A stretch of DNA of 54,139 nucleotides from an uncultured Selenomonadales bacterium (GTDB lineage: Bacteria; Bacillota; Negativicutes; Selenomonadales; Selenomonadaceae), in contig CAMUZG010000015.1 of assembly GCA_947165145.1 (NCBI GenBank), forward strand, positions 1-54,139, in the 5' to 3' direction. Below, one piece after another: positions 18,101 through 25,966 of this stretch. The position numbers were made by a program, and so were the translations under genes. Position 1 is the first letter of the stretch. Every line of letters starts with the position of its first letter. The notes beneath the pieces were generated by a model. It did no database searches. It was not told the origin of the DNA and saw nothing but the letters and a program-made list of their open reading frames with translations.

Positions 18101-18360
18101 ATTAAATCGAGTTCGGGCAATTCGACGACTTCGACGTTCGGCAACAATTCCGCAAGGTCATCGCGCCACGGGGAAATTTTTTCTCTGTCGCTGAGCAAAA
18201 TTATCGTCGGACGCGGATTGAGTGCGTAACCAGCCGCCATCGGCAAAATTTTTTGCGAACCCGATACGCCGTAAATCAGAAATTCGCCGTGCAGTGAAAA
18301 TTTTTTCGCCGCAACGGAAATCATCTCGTCGCGCAGTGCTTCTTCCAAAATTTTGTGCAT
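15127..18360 (-). CDS. mfd: Transcription-repair coupling factor
   Basis: A 1077-residue Mfd, which removes stalled RNA polymerase at lesions and recruits UvrAB. In order: UvrB-like N-terminal modules; the CarD-like RNA-polymerase interaction domain at about residues 410-470 (PGDYVVHIENGIGKYLG); the RecG-like translocase with Walker A GDVGFGKTE, LIIDEEQRFGV and TLSATPIPRTL; the TRG region with RMRGRVGRSSRMAFAY-type sequence; and the C-terminal domain with TEAFIDRDYI. Length is slightly short of the typical 1150. Promoter TTGCGG-17-TATAAT lies directly upstream, inside the tail of the alaS terminator region. The 3' end converges with the methyltransferase gene. Confidence 0.97.
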   Translation of the reverse strand: MHKILEEALRDEMISVAAKKFSLHGEFLIYGVSGSQKILPMAAGYALNPRPTIILLSDREKISPWRDDLAELLPNVEVVELPELDLIDVQASTVGIERQAKRLGILSRLLRGEKIIVLATAVAAVKKDFSRQDFLRLQLRVENGQTLSRENFLSKLDEFGYERADEIDAIGKFSVHGGIVDVFPVNEPQPYRVEFFGDEVESIRVVDFDTLRSQKKICFVTIIPIKNFGAFAEPFLTCAGDNATIIFDEPARIFEAINTLTAENPVLKRKIFKFEQLVEAARSSTLIHFELMMKKIRGVKPTESIGITAANVTSFQGQTKFFLDELARLLEFGQNIFILFASQAKLNGVMKLLYERGLTGIALQLGNLSDGFTLPNAKLTVLTEQNIFGGQIHHKRQNVQSVSGEKIRHFSDIHPGDYVVHIENGIGKYLGVETLEFDGVRKDFLHIQYGGADKLFIPVDQVQYLQKYISDDGAVPKLSRLGSGDWARAKSKASAAVEDIAEKLLELYAQRQQATGFAFAEDDATQREFEDAFPYEETADQIRAVADIKRDMERAEPMDRLICGDVGFGKTEIAIRAAYKAAMNGKQCAVLVPTTVLAQQHYQTFSERFKGFLPTVDVICRFRSPKEQRLTLQKVRAGQVDVLIGTHAILSSKIQFKDLGLLIIDEEQRFGVKQKEKIRSMSAGVDILTLSATPIPRTLHMSLVGARDMSLIETAPSERFPVQTYIIEDDDAIIAEALRREIRRGGQVFFVYNKIDTIDIMRDRLMKLVPEAKIRTAHGQMSEDLLESVMMDFYEGAFNVLLTTTIIESGLDVANANTIIVYDADNFGLAQLYQMRGRVGRSSRMAFAYFVHRAEKILSETAEKRLQAMREFAQLGAGFKIAMRDLQIRGAGNLLGSQQHGHIASVGFEMYCQLLEEAVNKLQNKSVADVKEPDPIISLPTEAFIDRDYISNAGDKIEIYRRLAVMREDKEVRDLRDELTDRFGQITEPVENLLQVARIRIAAKNLGVRSIREQNLRVEIIFDDVSSISASGLLELSKIFRRDLKFIESSQRIFITLKTKKNLPTRIFNVLRSLTPR

Positions 18361-18377
18361 TTAATCACCCCGCGCTG

Positions 18378-18406
18378 ATTATACGAAAAATTTTCGTTTG
18401 CCGCAA
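18378..18406 (-). promoter_or_regulatory. Sigma70-type promoter for mfd
   Basis: Minus strand TTGCGG (18401-18406) and TATAAT (18378-18383) have 17-base spacing; GGGGTGA precedes the mfd ATG. The -35 box abuts the T run of the alaS terminator. Confidence 0.8.
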
Positions 18407-18437
18407 AAAAAAGCCCGCTCCAATCGGAACGAGCTTT
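18404..18437 (-). terminator. Intrinsic terminator of alaS
   Basis: Minus strand AAAGCTCGTTCC, loop GATT, GGAGCGGGCTTT forms twelve pairs (three G-U), followed by a run of T's. It starts about 18 bases after the alaS stop. Confidence 0.92.
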
Positions 18438-18454
18438 GAAATTCGTGAGTGAAT

Positions 18455-21076
18455 TTATTTTGCGAGAGCCTCAAGAATTTTTTTTGCAGCTTCGAACATC
18501 TGCGGGAGACCTTCAGGATTTTTGCCGCCTGCTTGAGCCATATCGGGACGACCGCCGCCGCCGCCGCCTACGAACTTGGAAATTTCTTTGACGATTTTGC
18601 CGGCATGAACGCCCGCTTTGACCGCAACTTTGTCCGCTTTGACGACCAGCGAAACTTTGCCGTCATTGACCGCCGCGAGCACGACAACGCCGCCGTCGAG
18701 CTTGTCAATCAGCATGTCAGCCATATTGCGCAAATCGTCGGGAGTTTTCGTCTGCACAACGCCTTTAAGATATTTCAAGTCGCCAACGTCTTCGCCGCCG
18801 ACCAGAATTTTTTGAGCCTCGGCACGTTCTTTGAGTTTTTGAACTTCGTCAAGCTGTTTGCGCATCGATTTATCTTCCGCCAAAATTTTTTCAATCTGCG
18901 CGGGCAAATCTTCGGCACGAACTTTCAAAAGCGCGGAAACTTGATTGAGCAATTCGGCTTGATGATTGGCGTCCTTAATCGCCGCGCGACCCGTGACGGC
19001 TTCAATTCGACGAACTCCCGCCGCAATGCCGCTTTCGCTGACGATTTTGAAACGACCGATTTGCCCGACGTTCGTGACGTGCGAGCCGCCGCAAAGTTCG
19101 CAACTGAAATCTTCGACGCTGACGACGCGGACAATGTCACCGTACTTTTCGCCGAACAGAGCCATCGCGCCGAGTTTTTTAGCTTCAGCAATCGGCATTT
19201 GGCGAATCGTGACGTCGACGCCGCGCAGAATTTCTTCATTGACGAGTTCTTCAACGTCCGCGAGCTGTTGAGCGGTGACGGGCTCAAAATTCGAGAAGTC
19301 AAATCTTAAACGTTCGGGCGTGACGAGCGAGCCGGCTTGATTGACTTGGTTGCCGACAACTTTTTTCAATGCGGCTTGAAGAAGATGTGTTGCCGTGTGA
19401 TTGCGTGCGGAAGAAAGTTTTTTGTCGCGGTCAATTTGAATTTGAACAACTTCGCCGACTTTAAGCTGACCTTCCTCGACGTAAGACTCGTGATAAATCG
19501 TGCCGTCGGGAAGTTTTTTGGCGTTGAAGACTTTGATTTTGCCGAGTTCGCTGAACAGCTGACCTTCATCGCCGACTTGACCGCCGCCTTCTGCGTAAAA
19601 CGGTGTGCACTCCAAAATAATTCCCGCTTCGTCGCCGTCATGCAGTTCGTCAACAATTTTGCCGTCTTTCCAAATCGCAAAGACTTTCGAGCGCGTGCAA
19701 GATTCGTCGCGGGTCAAATGTTCCGTGTCTACATTGAGCAAATCGGGCACATCAAGGCGTTCGTTTGCGGCACGAGCCGAGCGTGCGCGTTGACGTTGAT
19801 TTTCCATTGCCGCGTCGAAACCTTTTTTATCGGGCGCAAGATTATTTTCCTGCAAAATTTCTTCCGTCAACTCGAACGGGAAGCCGAACGTATCGTAAAG
19901 CTTGAAACAAATTTCGCCGTCGAGTTCAGTTTTGCCCGCCGATTTTGCAACGTCAATTTCGCGCGTCAAAACTTCAATGCCCTGTGCGAGCGTCGCGGCA
20001 AATCGATCTTCCTCAAGGCGAACGACTTTTTTGATGTAGGAAATGTTCTTGGCGAGTTCCTCGAAGTCAGGCATGTCCGCGTAAATTTTCGCAACGGTGT
20101 CAATCGCGCCCTCAAGGAAAGCGTCTTTGATGCCGAGCATGCGACCATGACGAATTGCACGACGTAAAATTCTGCGCAGAACGTAGCCGCGTCCCTCATT
20201 CGACGGCAAAATTTTATCCATAATCATAAACGCCATTGACCGCGCGTGGTCGGCAATAACTTTCATGGAAATGTCGCGCTTAGCGTCGACGCCGAATTTG
20301 AGCCCGCTGATTTTCTCAACGTACTCGATAATCGGGAACAATAAATCGGTCTCGAAGTTGGAATTTTTCTGCTGAAGGACGCTTGCCAGACGTTCAAGCC
20401 CGCAGCCCGTGTCGATGTTTTTATGTTCAAGCGGCTTGTAATCGCCGTCCTCGGTCTTGTCAAATTGCGTGAAGACGAGATTCCAAATCTCCAAAAATCT
20501 ATCGCAGTCACAGCCAGGCGAACAAGTATCTTTGCCGCAACCGCGTTCTTCGCCCAAGTCGATATAAATTTCGCTGTCGGGACCGCACGGACCGGGACCA
20601 ATTTCCCAGAAATTATCGTCAAGGCGGACAATGTGTTCGGGATTCAAGCCAGGCTGTTGCAACCAAATTTTCTCCGCCTCGTTGTCGTTGGGATAAATCG
20701 AAACCCAAAGCTTTTCGCGCGGCAATCCACAAACTTCCGTTAAAAATTCCCACGCCCAAGGAATTGCCTCCGCTTTGAAGTAATCGCCGAATGAAAAATT
20801 ACCGAGCATCATGAACGCCGTATGGTGTCGCGCAGTTCGTCCGACGTTTTCGATGTCACCCGTTCGCACGCAACGTTGATTCGTCGTCACGCGCGGACAA
20901 GGCGGTTTGAGTTTGCCTGTAAAGAACGGTTTGAGCGGTGCCATTCCCGCGCCAATCATCAGCAATGTCGGATCGTTTTCGGGTATCAGCGAGAAACTGG
21001 GCATGACGAGATGTCCTTTGCTCTCGAAAAATTTCAGCCACGCTGCGGCGATTTCTTTGCCTGTCATGTATTTCAA
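18455..21076 (-). CDS. alaS: Alanyl-tRNA synthetase
   Basis: An approximately 873-residue class II synthetase charging tRNA-Ala. Seen: N-terminal MTGKEIAAAWLKFFESKGH, the class II core with NQRCVRTGDIENVG and HHTAFMMLGNFSFGDYF, the editing domain with zinc ligands HTATHLLQAALK and CELCGGSHV, and the C-terminal DHHA1 domain ending in a Gly-rich GGGGGGRPDMAQAGG. Full length. I prefer the TTG at 21074-21076 as start because GGAGG lies eight bases upstream; the ATG at 21065-21067 (870 residues) is nine bases further on. It has its own promoter and a strong terminator, so it is probably monocistronic. Confidence 0.97.
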   Translation of the reverse strand: MKYMTGKEIAAAWLKFFESKGHLVMPSFSLIPENDPTLLMIGAGMAPLKPFFTGKLKPPCPRVTTNQRCVRTGDIENVGRTARHHTAFMMLGNFSFGDYFKAEAIPWAWEFLTEVCGLPREKLWVSIYPNDNEAEKIWLQQPGLNPEHIVRLDDNFWEIGPGPCGPDSEIYIDLGEERGCGKDTCSPGCDCDRFLEIWNLVFTQFDKTEDGDYKPLEHKNIDTGCGLERLASVLQQKNSNFETDLLFPIIEYVEKISGLKFGVDAKRDISMKVIADHARSMAFMIMDKILPSNEGRGYVLRRILRRAIRHGRMLGIKDAFLEGAIDTVAKIYADMPDFEELAKNISYIKKVVRLEEDRFAATLAQGIEVLTREIDVAKSAGKTELDGEICFKLYDTFGFPFELTEEILQENNLAPDKKGFDAAMENQRQRARSARAANERLDVPDLLNVDTEHLTRDESCTRSKVFAIWKDGKIVDELHDGDEAGIILECTPFYAEGGGQVGDEGQLFSELGKIKVFNAKKLPDGTIYHESYVEEGQLKVGEVVQIQIDRDKKLSSARNHTATHLLQAALKKVVGNQVNQAGSLVTPERLRFDFSNFEPVTAQQLADVEELVNEEILRGVDVTIRQMPIAEAKKLGAMALFGEKYGDIVRVVSVEDFSCELCGGSHVTNVGQIGRFKIVSESGIAAGVRRIEAVTGRAAIKDANHQAELLNQVSALLKVRAEDLPAQIEKILAEDKSMRKQLDEVQKLKERAEAQKILVGGEDVGDLKYLKGVVQTKTPDDLRNMADMLIDKLDGGVVVLAAVNDGKVSLVVKADKVAVKAGVHAGKIVKEISKFVGGGGGGRPDMAQAGGKNPEGLPQMFEAAKKILEALAK

Positions 21077-21108
21077 ATTAACTACCTCCAAAAAATTTCA
21101 TGCCGCGA

Positions 21109-21137
21109 ATTATAGCACAGTGACTTGATGTTGTCGA
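21109..21137 (-). promoter_or_regulatory. Promoter for alaS
   Basis: Minus strand TCGACA (21132-21137) and TATAAT (21109-21114) have 17-base spacing. The short leader has no room for a T-box. Confidence 0.65.
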
Positions 21138-21181
21138 AATTTTTTTCACGGCGTGCAGGAAATTCTACTTTTTCTTTAGGC

Positions 21182-21211
21182 TTGTCGCCGAAAAGTTTTC
21201 TGTTATATAAT
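21182..21211 (+). promoter_or_regulatory. Promoter for tonB-hypF
   Basis: TTGTCG (21182-21187) and TATAAT (21206-21211) have 18-base spacing, 35 bases before the tonB ATG. No Fur box is obvious by eye. Confidence 0.65.
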
Positions 21212-21245
21212 CGCGGCGAAATAACTTTGAAATCGGGAATTGATC

Positions 21246-21950
21246 ATGAAAAATTATTCAGCATGTTGGCGGGCAACAATCTTCGCGGCGATTGTCCTGC
21301 ATATCGTGGCGGCAATGATTTACTCTTACGTCGTGCCGATGTTCGCGCCCAAGCCGAAAATTGAAACGCTCGTCGAACTTGAGTGGGTTGACCTTGACGC
21401 CGCCGAAGAAGTCGTAATCATCGACGCGGAAACAATCCCGTCCGACGAAACGGAGCCTGTGCCGACCTTCGACGCGGAAGCTTTGCGTGTGCCCGAATTG
21501 CCGACGCCCGAACCGATTAAGTTGCCGGAATTGTCGCCGCCAAAACCAATCGAGAGACCGAAGCCGAAACCTAAACCTGTCGAGGAAAAACCTGCCGTTC
21601 AAAAGCCCGAACCTAAACCAGCCGACGAAAAACCTGCTGACGATAAGACCGATAAAAATCCCGACGACAACGATACTCGACGCATGAAAACGCCGCCCGT
21701 CACGCTCACGGAAGTTTTCCCCGAAAAAGGCGGCTCCGACTTCAAAGGCTACGTGTCGCTCGCCGTGCGTATCGGCAAGGACGGCAAGGTCAAATCGACT
21801 GAAATTCTTCAAAGCTCCGGACAAAGCGCAATCGATGAAAGTTCCGTCAAGGCGGCGATGCAATGGACGTTCCGCCCCGCGCTCGACCAACTCGACCGAC
21901 CAATGGAGTGCGACAAAATTATCACGTTCGACTTCAAAAAAATTTCGTGA
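21246..21950 (+). CDS. tonB: TonB-family energy transducer
   Basis: A 234-residue inner-membrane protein that couples the proton motive force to outer-membrane receptors. An N-terminal anchor helix (about residues 8-30) is followed by an acidic stretch, then a Pro-rich rigid spacer with PKPKPKPVEEKPA-type repeats (about 85-140) that would span the periplasm. The TonB C-terminal domain (about 155-234) shows GYVSLAVRIGKDGKVKS, ILQSSGQSAIDESSVKAA and WTFRPALD. Its presence implies an outer membrane. The partner ExbBD and receptors are not in the window. ATG at 21246 is chosen; an in-frame TTG six bases earlier is possible. hypF follows after nine bases. Confidence 0.92.
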   Translation: MKNYSACWRATIFAAIVLHIVAAMIYSYVVPMFAPKPKIETLVELEWVDLDAAEEVVIIDAETIPSDETEPVPTFDAEALRVPELPTPEPIKLPELSPPKPIERPKPKPKPVEEKPAVQKPEPKPADEKPADDKTDKNPDDNDTRRMKTPPVTLTEVFPEKGGSDFKGYVSLAVRIGKDGKVKSTEILQSSGQSAIDESSVKAAMQWTFRPALDQLDRPMECDKIITFDFKKIS

Positions 21951-21959
21951 GGGCGTGTC

Positions 21960-24176
21960 ATGCTTAACGTAAAAATTTTCGGTATCGTGCAAGGCGTGGG
22001 CTTTCGACCGTTCGTCAGCAAAATCGCCGTCGCCAACAAAATTTTCGGCACCGTAGCCAATCGCGGCTCCTACGTCGAGATTTTCGCGCAAGGTTCACGC
22101 GATGACTTACAAAAATTTTTGACGGCTCTGCAAACGGAAAATCCTCCGCGCTCAACAATTCTGAACGTCACGATTGCTGAAATGCCCGACGAAAATTTTT
22201 CCGACTTCCAAATCGTCGACAGCGTGCACGAAGTCGGAGATATTTTTGTTGCGCCCGACATTGCGATTTGCGACAAATGCGCCGCTGAACTTTTCGACCC
22301 GACCAATCGCCGATATTTGCACCCGTTCATAAATTGCACTGCTTGCGGACCACGGCTGACGATTTTAAAGAACATGCCTTACGACCGCGAACGGACGGCG
22401 ATGGCTGATTTCCCAATGTGCGACGATTGCGCCGCAGAATATCACAATCCCGACAGCCGACGTTTCGACGCCCAACCTATTTGCTGTAACGATTGCGGTC
22501 CAGAAGTTTACGTGCTCAATTCAAATCTGCGCGGACATGCGGCAATTCGTCACGTGCGGAAAATTTTGGCGGCAGGTGGTATCGTAGCGATTAAAGGTAT
22601 CGGCGGATTTCATTTGGCTTGCGACGCGAGAAACTTTGACGCGGTTGAACGTCTGCGAAATTCCAAGACTCGTCCGACGAAACCGTTTGCCGTGATGTTC
22701 AGAGACATTGCCGCCGTCGAACGCGAATGTTTCTTGACCGCCGCGCAGAAAAATTTCCTCGACACGTCGCAAAAACCAATTGTCCTGTTGCAAAAAAAAA
22801 TCGGCTCAATCGCCGCGAACGTTGCGCCCGATATAAACAGACTCGGAGCAATGTTGCCGTATACGCCGCTACATTTGTTGCTATTCAACTTCCCCGACAA
22901 CGAAAATTTCCCCGACGCGTTGGTGATGACGAGCGGCAATCCTTCGGGCGTGCCGATTACGATTGACGACGATGACGCGCTGACAAATTTGGAGTGCGAT
23001 GCGATTTTAAGCCACAACAGAAAAATTTTGCTCCGCGCCGATGATTCGGTCATGGACTTTATCGACGACGTTCCGTCAATGATTCGACGTTCCCGCGGCT
23101 ATGCTCCGTTGCCGATTTTTTATGCCGGCTCAAAAAAATTTTCGGCGTTGGCGATTGGCGGCGAACTCAAGAACACTTTTTGCCTGTCGAAAAATGATTT
23201 GCTGTACGCCTCGCCTTACGTCGGTGATGTCGGCGATTTGCGCACGATTGACGTTTTGAAGTCGTCGATTGCCCGCATGAGCGAATTGTTGGAGATTTCG
23301 CCCGAAGTCATTGCTTGCGACCTGCACCCGCGCTATCACACGACGATTTTAGCCGAAGAGCTTGCCCGCGAACTTCAAATCCCGCTCGTCAAAGTTCAGC
23401 ACCATTACGCGCACGTTTTGAGCTGTCTTGCCGAAAATAATTTTAGCGGCGAAGTTATCGGTGTGGCGTTCGACGGCACCGGCTACGGCGATGACGGCAC
23501 GATTTGGGGCGGCGAATTTTTTATCTGCGACGAAAAAAATTTTGAGCGTGCGGCGACAATCAGTCCGTTCAAGCAGGCGGGCGGCGACAAATCTGCTCGC
23601 GAAGGCTGGCGAATTGCTCAGGCGATGATCGGCGACATTGACATTGCTCGCGAATTGAATTTGGCAAGCGACGCTGAACTTGTCGGGCAAAAATTTCTGC
23701 TTGAAAAAAATTTCAACTGCGTGACATCGACGAGTGTCGGCAGACTTTTCGACGCGGTATCAGCCATGCTCGGCATTTGCAAAGTTTCGACGTACGAGGG
23801 CGAAGCGGCGATGAAGTTGCAAGCTTTTGCCGAACGTTCGACTTTTGAATTACGCGGGAACTTCGCGACGACTGCTGAACTTTTTGCTGAACTGTTGACG
23901 CGTCGGCTTGCGGGCGAAAATATTTCTGACTTGGCGCGATTTTTCCACGTGAATCTTGCCGCATTGACAGCCGACATTTGCGCGGAGTTAAGTCGCTCGA
24001 CAAAAATAAAAACCGTTGCATTGAGCGGCGGAGTTTTTCAAAATTCGCTGTTGAGTTCGCTGACGATTGATGAGTTGCGGCGACGCGGCTTGATGGTTTT
24101 GCGCCACATGATGATTCCGCCGAACGACGGAGGCATTTGCATTGGACAAGCCGTTCACGCACGAGTCGCGCGGTAA
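21960..24176 (+). CDS. hypF: Carbamoyltransferase HypF ([NiFe]-hydrogenase maturation)
   Basis: A 738-residue enzyme making the carbamoyl group that becomes the cyanide ligands of [NiFe] hydrogenase. Domains in order: acylphosphatase-like (residues 1-90, IVQGVGFRPFV), two CxxC...CxxC zinc modules (CDKCAAEL to CTACGP and CDDCAAEY to CNDCGP, about 100-180), a YrdC-like domain (about 190-380, with GIGGFHLACDA), and the Kae1-like C-terminal domain (HHYAHVLSCLAEN and GVAFDGTGYGDDGTIWGGEF). Full length. Other hyp genes are not in the window. It follows tonB by nine bases, so it is likely co-transcribed, though there is no obvious functional link. Confidence 0.96.
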   Translation: MLNVKIFGIVQGVGFRPFVSKIAVANKIFGTVANRGSYVEIFAQGSRDDLQKFLTALQTENPPRSTILNVTIAEMPDENFSDFQIVDSVHEVGDIFVAPDIAICDKCAAELFDPTNRRYLHPFINCTACGPRLTILKNMPYDRERTAMADFPMCDDCAAEYHNPDSRRFDAQPICCNDCGPEVYVLNSNLRGHAAIRHVRKILAAGGIVAIKGIGGFHLACDARNFDAVERLRNSKTRPTKPFAVMFRDIAAVERECFLTAAQKNFLDTSQKPIVLLQKKIGSIAANVAPDINRLGAMLPYTPLHLLLFNFPDNENFPDALVMTSGNPSGVPITIDDDDALTNLECDAILSHNRKILLRADDSVMDFIDDVPSMIRRSRGYAPLPIFYAGSKKFSALAIGGELKNTFCLSKNDLLYASPYVGDVGDLRTIDVLKSSIARMSELLEISPEVIACDLHPRYHTTILAEELARELQIPLVKVQHHYAHVLSCLAENNFSGEVIGVAFDGTGYGDDGTIWGGEFFICDEKNFERAATISPFKQAGGDKSAREGWRIAQAMIGDIDIARELNLASDAELVGQKFLLEKNFNCVTSTSVGRLFDAVSAMLGICKVSTYEGEAAMKLQAFAERSTFELRGNFATTAELFAELLTRRLAGENISDLARFFHVNLAALTADICAELSRSTKIKTVALSGGVFQNSLLSSLTIDELRRRGLMVLRHMMIPPNDGGICIGQAVHARVAR

Positions 24177-24188
24177 ATCATTTTGAAC

Positions 24189-24223
24189 AAAAAAAATCGG
24201 CAAGACGTTTGATGTGCTTGCCG
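24189..24223 (-). terminator. Terminator of the zinc-ribbon gene
   Basis: CGGCAAG (24198-24204) pairs with CTTGCCG (24217-24223). On the minus strand it is followed by ATTTTTTTT. It also separates the convergent hypF. Confidence 0.8.
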
Positions 24224-24255
24224 TAAATTTGTCGAACGTGTAAGTTATTGTCGAA

Positions 24256-24552
24256 TCAGAATTGACCCCGCGCAGGACGATGTTTGCCGAAGCAATCGCG
24301 GCAGTAGACGGGGCGATCGTTTCTCGGCTCGAACGGAACTTCAGTTTCTTTGCCGCAATCGGCGCAGACCACGGTGAACATTTGACGTTGTTCGCCGCCG
24401 TCACGATTGCGTTTGCGTTTATCGCGGCAGTCGCGGCAACGTACGGGTTCGTTCTCAAAACCGCGTTCTTTGTAAAATTCCTGTTCGCCCGCGCTGAAAG
24501 TGAATTCTTTTCCGCAGTCCTTGCACACGAGTGTTTTGTCTTCGAAAGCCAT
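24256..24552 (-). CDS. Small double zinc-ribbon protein (CxxC-x17-CxxC type)
   Basis: A 98-residue protein with four CxxC pairs. The first ribbon is CKDCGKEF ... CRDCRDKR, where the GEQEFYKERGFENEPVRC segment is typical of the small probable-zinc-binding family seen in many Firmicutes. A charged spacer is followed by a second ribbon CADCGKETEVPF ... CRDCFGKH. The likely role is nucleic-acid or protein binding; none is established. ATG at 24550-24552 follows GGAGATTTG. A promoter lies more than 230 bases upstream, leaving a long leader that contains a large hairpin and an open frame whose TAA overlaps this ATG. Confidence 0.85.
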   Translation of the reverse strand: MAFEDKTLVCKDCGKEFTFSAGEQEFYKERGFENEPVRCRDCRDKRKRNRDGGEQRQMFTVVCADCGKETEVPFEPRNDRPVYCRDCFGKHRPARGQF

Positions 24553-24783
24553 TAAGCAAATCTCCTTACCAACCAAAAAAATTCTTTTTGAGTCTGTTGA
24601 CAAACCCCAGCAGCGATGGTTCTTTTTCCGCCTGACTGCGTTACCGCGCACTCGACGTAGCTTATTACTACGCCTTCGCGCCGACGCCTTGTCATACGAA
24701 AAAATTCCTCGTCACGTAATGGTTTTAATTTATCAACTCGCTCTGGTGCGACGTAGACATTGCCCACAATCGACACGCCACGA
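24553..24783 (-). other. Structured leader of the zinc-ribbon gene, possible small ORF
   Basis: Between a good promoter and the zinc-ribbon ATG lie about 230 transcribed bases. Their core, 24633-24694, folds by eye into one long interrupted hairpin: minus-strand segments TGAC, GCGT, GCGC and GCGTAG pair in order with CTACGT, GCGC, ACGC and GTCA, with internal loops. A 74-codon open frame (24552-24776, GTG start, TAA overlapping the downstream ATG) covers the whole stretch. It is rich in AGA, AGG, ATA and GTA codons, unlike the neighbours, and has no ribosome site. A regulatory RNA or a palindromic mobile element seems more likely than a protein gene. I do not recognise a known riboswitch class. 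Confidence 0.5.
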
Positions 24784-24811
24784 ATTATATCACGCTTTAC
24801 AAAAAAAGCAA
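24784..24811 (-). promoter_or_regulatory. Promoter upstream of the structured leader
   Basis: Minus strand TTGCTT (24806-24811) and TATAAT (24784-24789) have 16-base spacing. It points toward the zinc-ribbon gene. Confidence 0.65.
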
Positions 24812-24842
24812 GACGGCAATAAATCGGGCAGATTAAAGCAAA

Positions 24843-24868
24843 AGAGACGCGCCGTTTGACACGTCTCT
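24843..24868 (-). terminator. Terminator after tRNA-Gly
   Basis: AGAGACG (24843-24849) pairs with CGTCTCT (24862-24868). A T-rich stretch (TTTTGCTTT) follows on the minus strand, 11 bases past the tRNA end. Confidence 0.7.
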
Positions 24869-24879
24869 GATTTTTCGAT

Positions 24880-24953
24880 TGGAGCGGGCAATGGGAATCG
24901 AACCCACCTCTCAAGCTTGGGAAGCTCGCGTTCTACCGATGAACTATGCCCGC
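24880..24953 (-). tRNA. tRNA-Gly, anticodon CCC
   Basis: A 74-nt cloverleaf. The acceptor GCGGGCA pairs with TGCCCGC, then T and an encoded CCA. The D arm contains AGTTCATCGGTAGAAC, the anticodon arm is CGAGC-TTCCCAA-GCTTG with anticodon CCC, and the T arm is GTGGG-TTCGATT-CCCAT. It reads GGG codons. It starts six bases after the flagellin stop on the same strand. Confidence 0.96.
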
Positions 24954-24959
24954 AGAAGT

Positions 24960-25853
24960 TTATTGAAACATTTTCACAGCGGTTGCGTTAGAGTTTGTGT
25001 TTTGTTCAAGTTGCATTCTCAGTACCGCCAACGACAACTGTCCTTGAATTTGCTGATTTCTTTGTAAGGTGACTTGCTTGTGCAGGTCGGCACCGTTTAT
25101 CGTCGACTCCGTGTAAAGCATGTTTTCTTCCTGAACCTCATAATTTTTTTCTTGAAGTTCAAAACGTTGAGATTGCGCACCTTGAGTAGTTAACTCGTCG
25201 AGTGCTCTGTCTAACGCGCTGTCGTTGTCGGCTAAGCTTTGGGCGACGTCCAGCGAATCGCTTTGATACTCTGCGGTATCAAGCGCACTGTTGACGACGT
25301 CAAGAGATTCGGTTGCCGCCTCGGGTGTCGACGTGTCGATTGTAACATTGCCCTCAGCGTCCGTCAAGCCTAATGCTTTCGAGCTCATATCGCCGAGCTG
25401 AAAATTTTCGTAGCCGTCAATGCCCGCCAAAGTCAAATCGCGTTGCGAGCCGTCAAGTAGACGTTTGCCGTTGTATTCGGCGTTAGCGTTCTCGTTAATC
25501 TGCGACACGAGCTGATTGATGTCTTCTTGAAGAGCACGGCGGTCGAAAGAGTTGTTGGTGTCGTTCGCTGCGTTAATCAATCTTTCGCGGATTGAATTCA
25601 ACGCGCTGACCGTGTTTTGAGTTGCGCCAGAAGCAGTCTTTATCATATCGCTCATATTGCGCGTATTTTGAATGGAACGTTGCGCCGCCAAAATGTTGCT
25701 TCCGAGGCGAACTGATGCCGCGTATCCAGAAGGATTCGCAGAAACATTCGGAATCATCGAGCCCGTCGCGATTGTAAGAGCCGTCCTTTGTGCGGCGGCG
25801 TTGTTGCGGTTGAGGGAATTGATGTAAGACATACCCCAGTTTACTGCCGACAT
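24960..25853 (-). CDS. Divergent flagellin
   Basis: A 297-residue flagellin-family protein. The N-terminal D0/D1 helices are clear: NNAAAQRTALTIATGSMIPN, then SAANP-like NPSGYAASVRLGSNILA, and RRALQEDINQLVSQINENAN followed by NGKRLLDGS. The variable centre is very short. The C-terminal helix (about 215-297, ending in QNTNSNATAVKMFQ) replaces the usual ANQ-LLQ type ending and is strongly divergent, so this may be a minor filament component or a non-motility homologue. ATG at 25851-25853 follows GGGTGA. No other flagellar gene is in the window; a chemoreceptor is present at 2.7-4.4 kb. tRNA-Gly follows directly. Confidence 0.85.
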   Translation of the reverse strand: MSAVNWGMSYINSLNRNNAAAQRTALTIATGSMIPNVSANPSGYAASVRLGSNILAAQRSIQNTRNMSDMIKTASGATQNTVSALNSIRERLINAANDTNNSFDRRALQEDINQLVSQINENANAEYNGKRLLDGSQRDLTLAGIDGYENFQLGDMSSKALGLTDAEGNVTIDTSTPEAATESLDVVNSALDTAEYQSDSLDVAQSLADNDSALDRALDELTTQGAQSQRFELQEKNYEVQEENMLYTESTINGADLHKQVTLQRNQQIQGQLSLAVLRMQLEQNTNSNATAVKMFQ

Positions 25854-25907
25854 AATTATCACCCTTTCTTCCATGACGTTAAAATTTTCCCTAAAACTTT
25901 CGCGTAA

Positions 25908-25936
25908 ATGATAGCACAAAAATTTTTTCGGCACAA
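25908..25936 (-). promoter_or_regulatory. Probable flagellin promoter
   Basis: Minus strand TTGTGC (25931-25936) and TATCAT (25908-25913) have 17-base spacing. I saw no clear sigma28 (TAAA/GCCGATAA) site. Confidence 0.5.
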
Positions 25937-25966
25937 GAATTTTTTTATTGCAACGGAAATTTTTTG

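Noticed and set aside
21092-21108. T-box leader for alaS
   Set aside because: The promoter is within about 35 bases of the start codon, so no T-box can fit.
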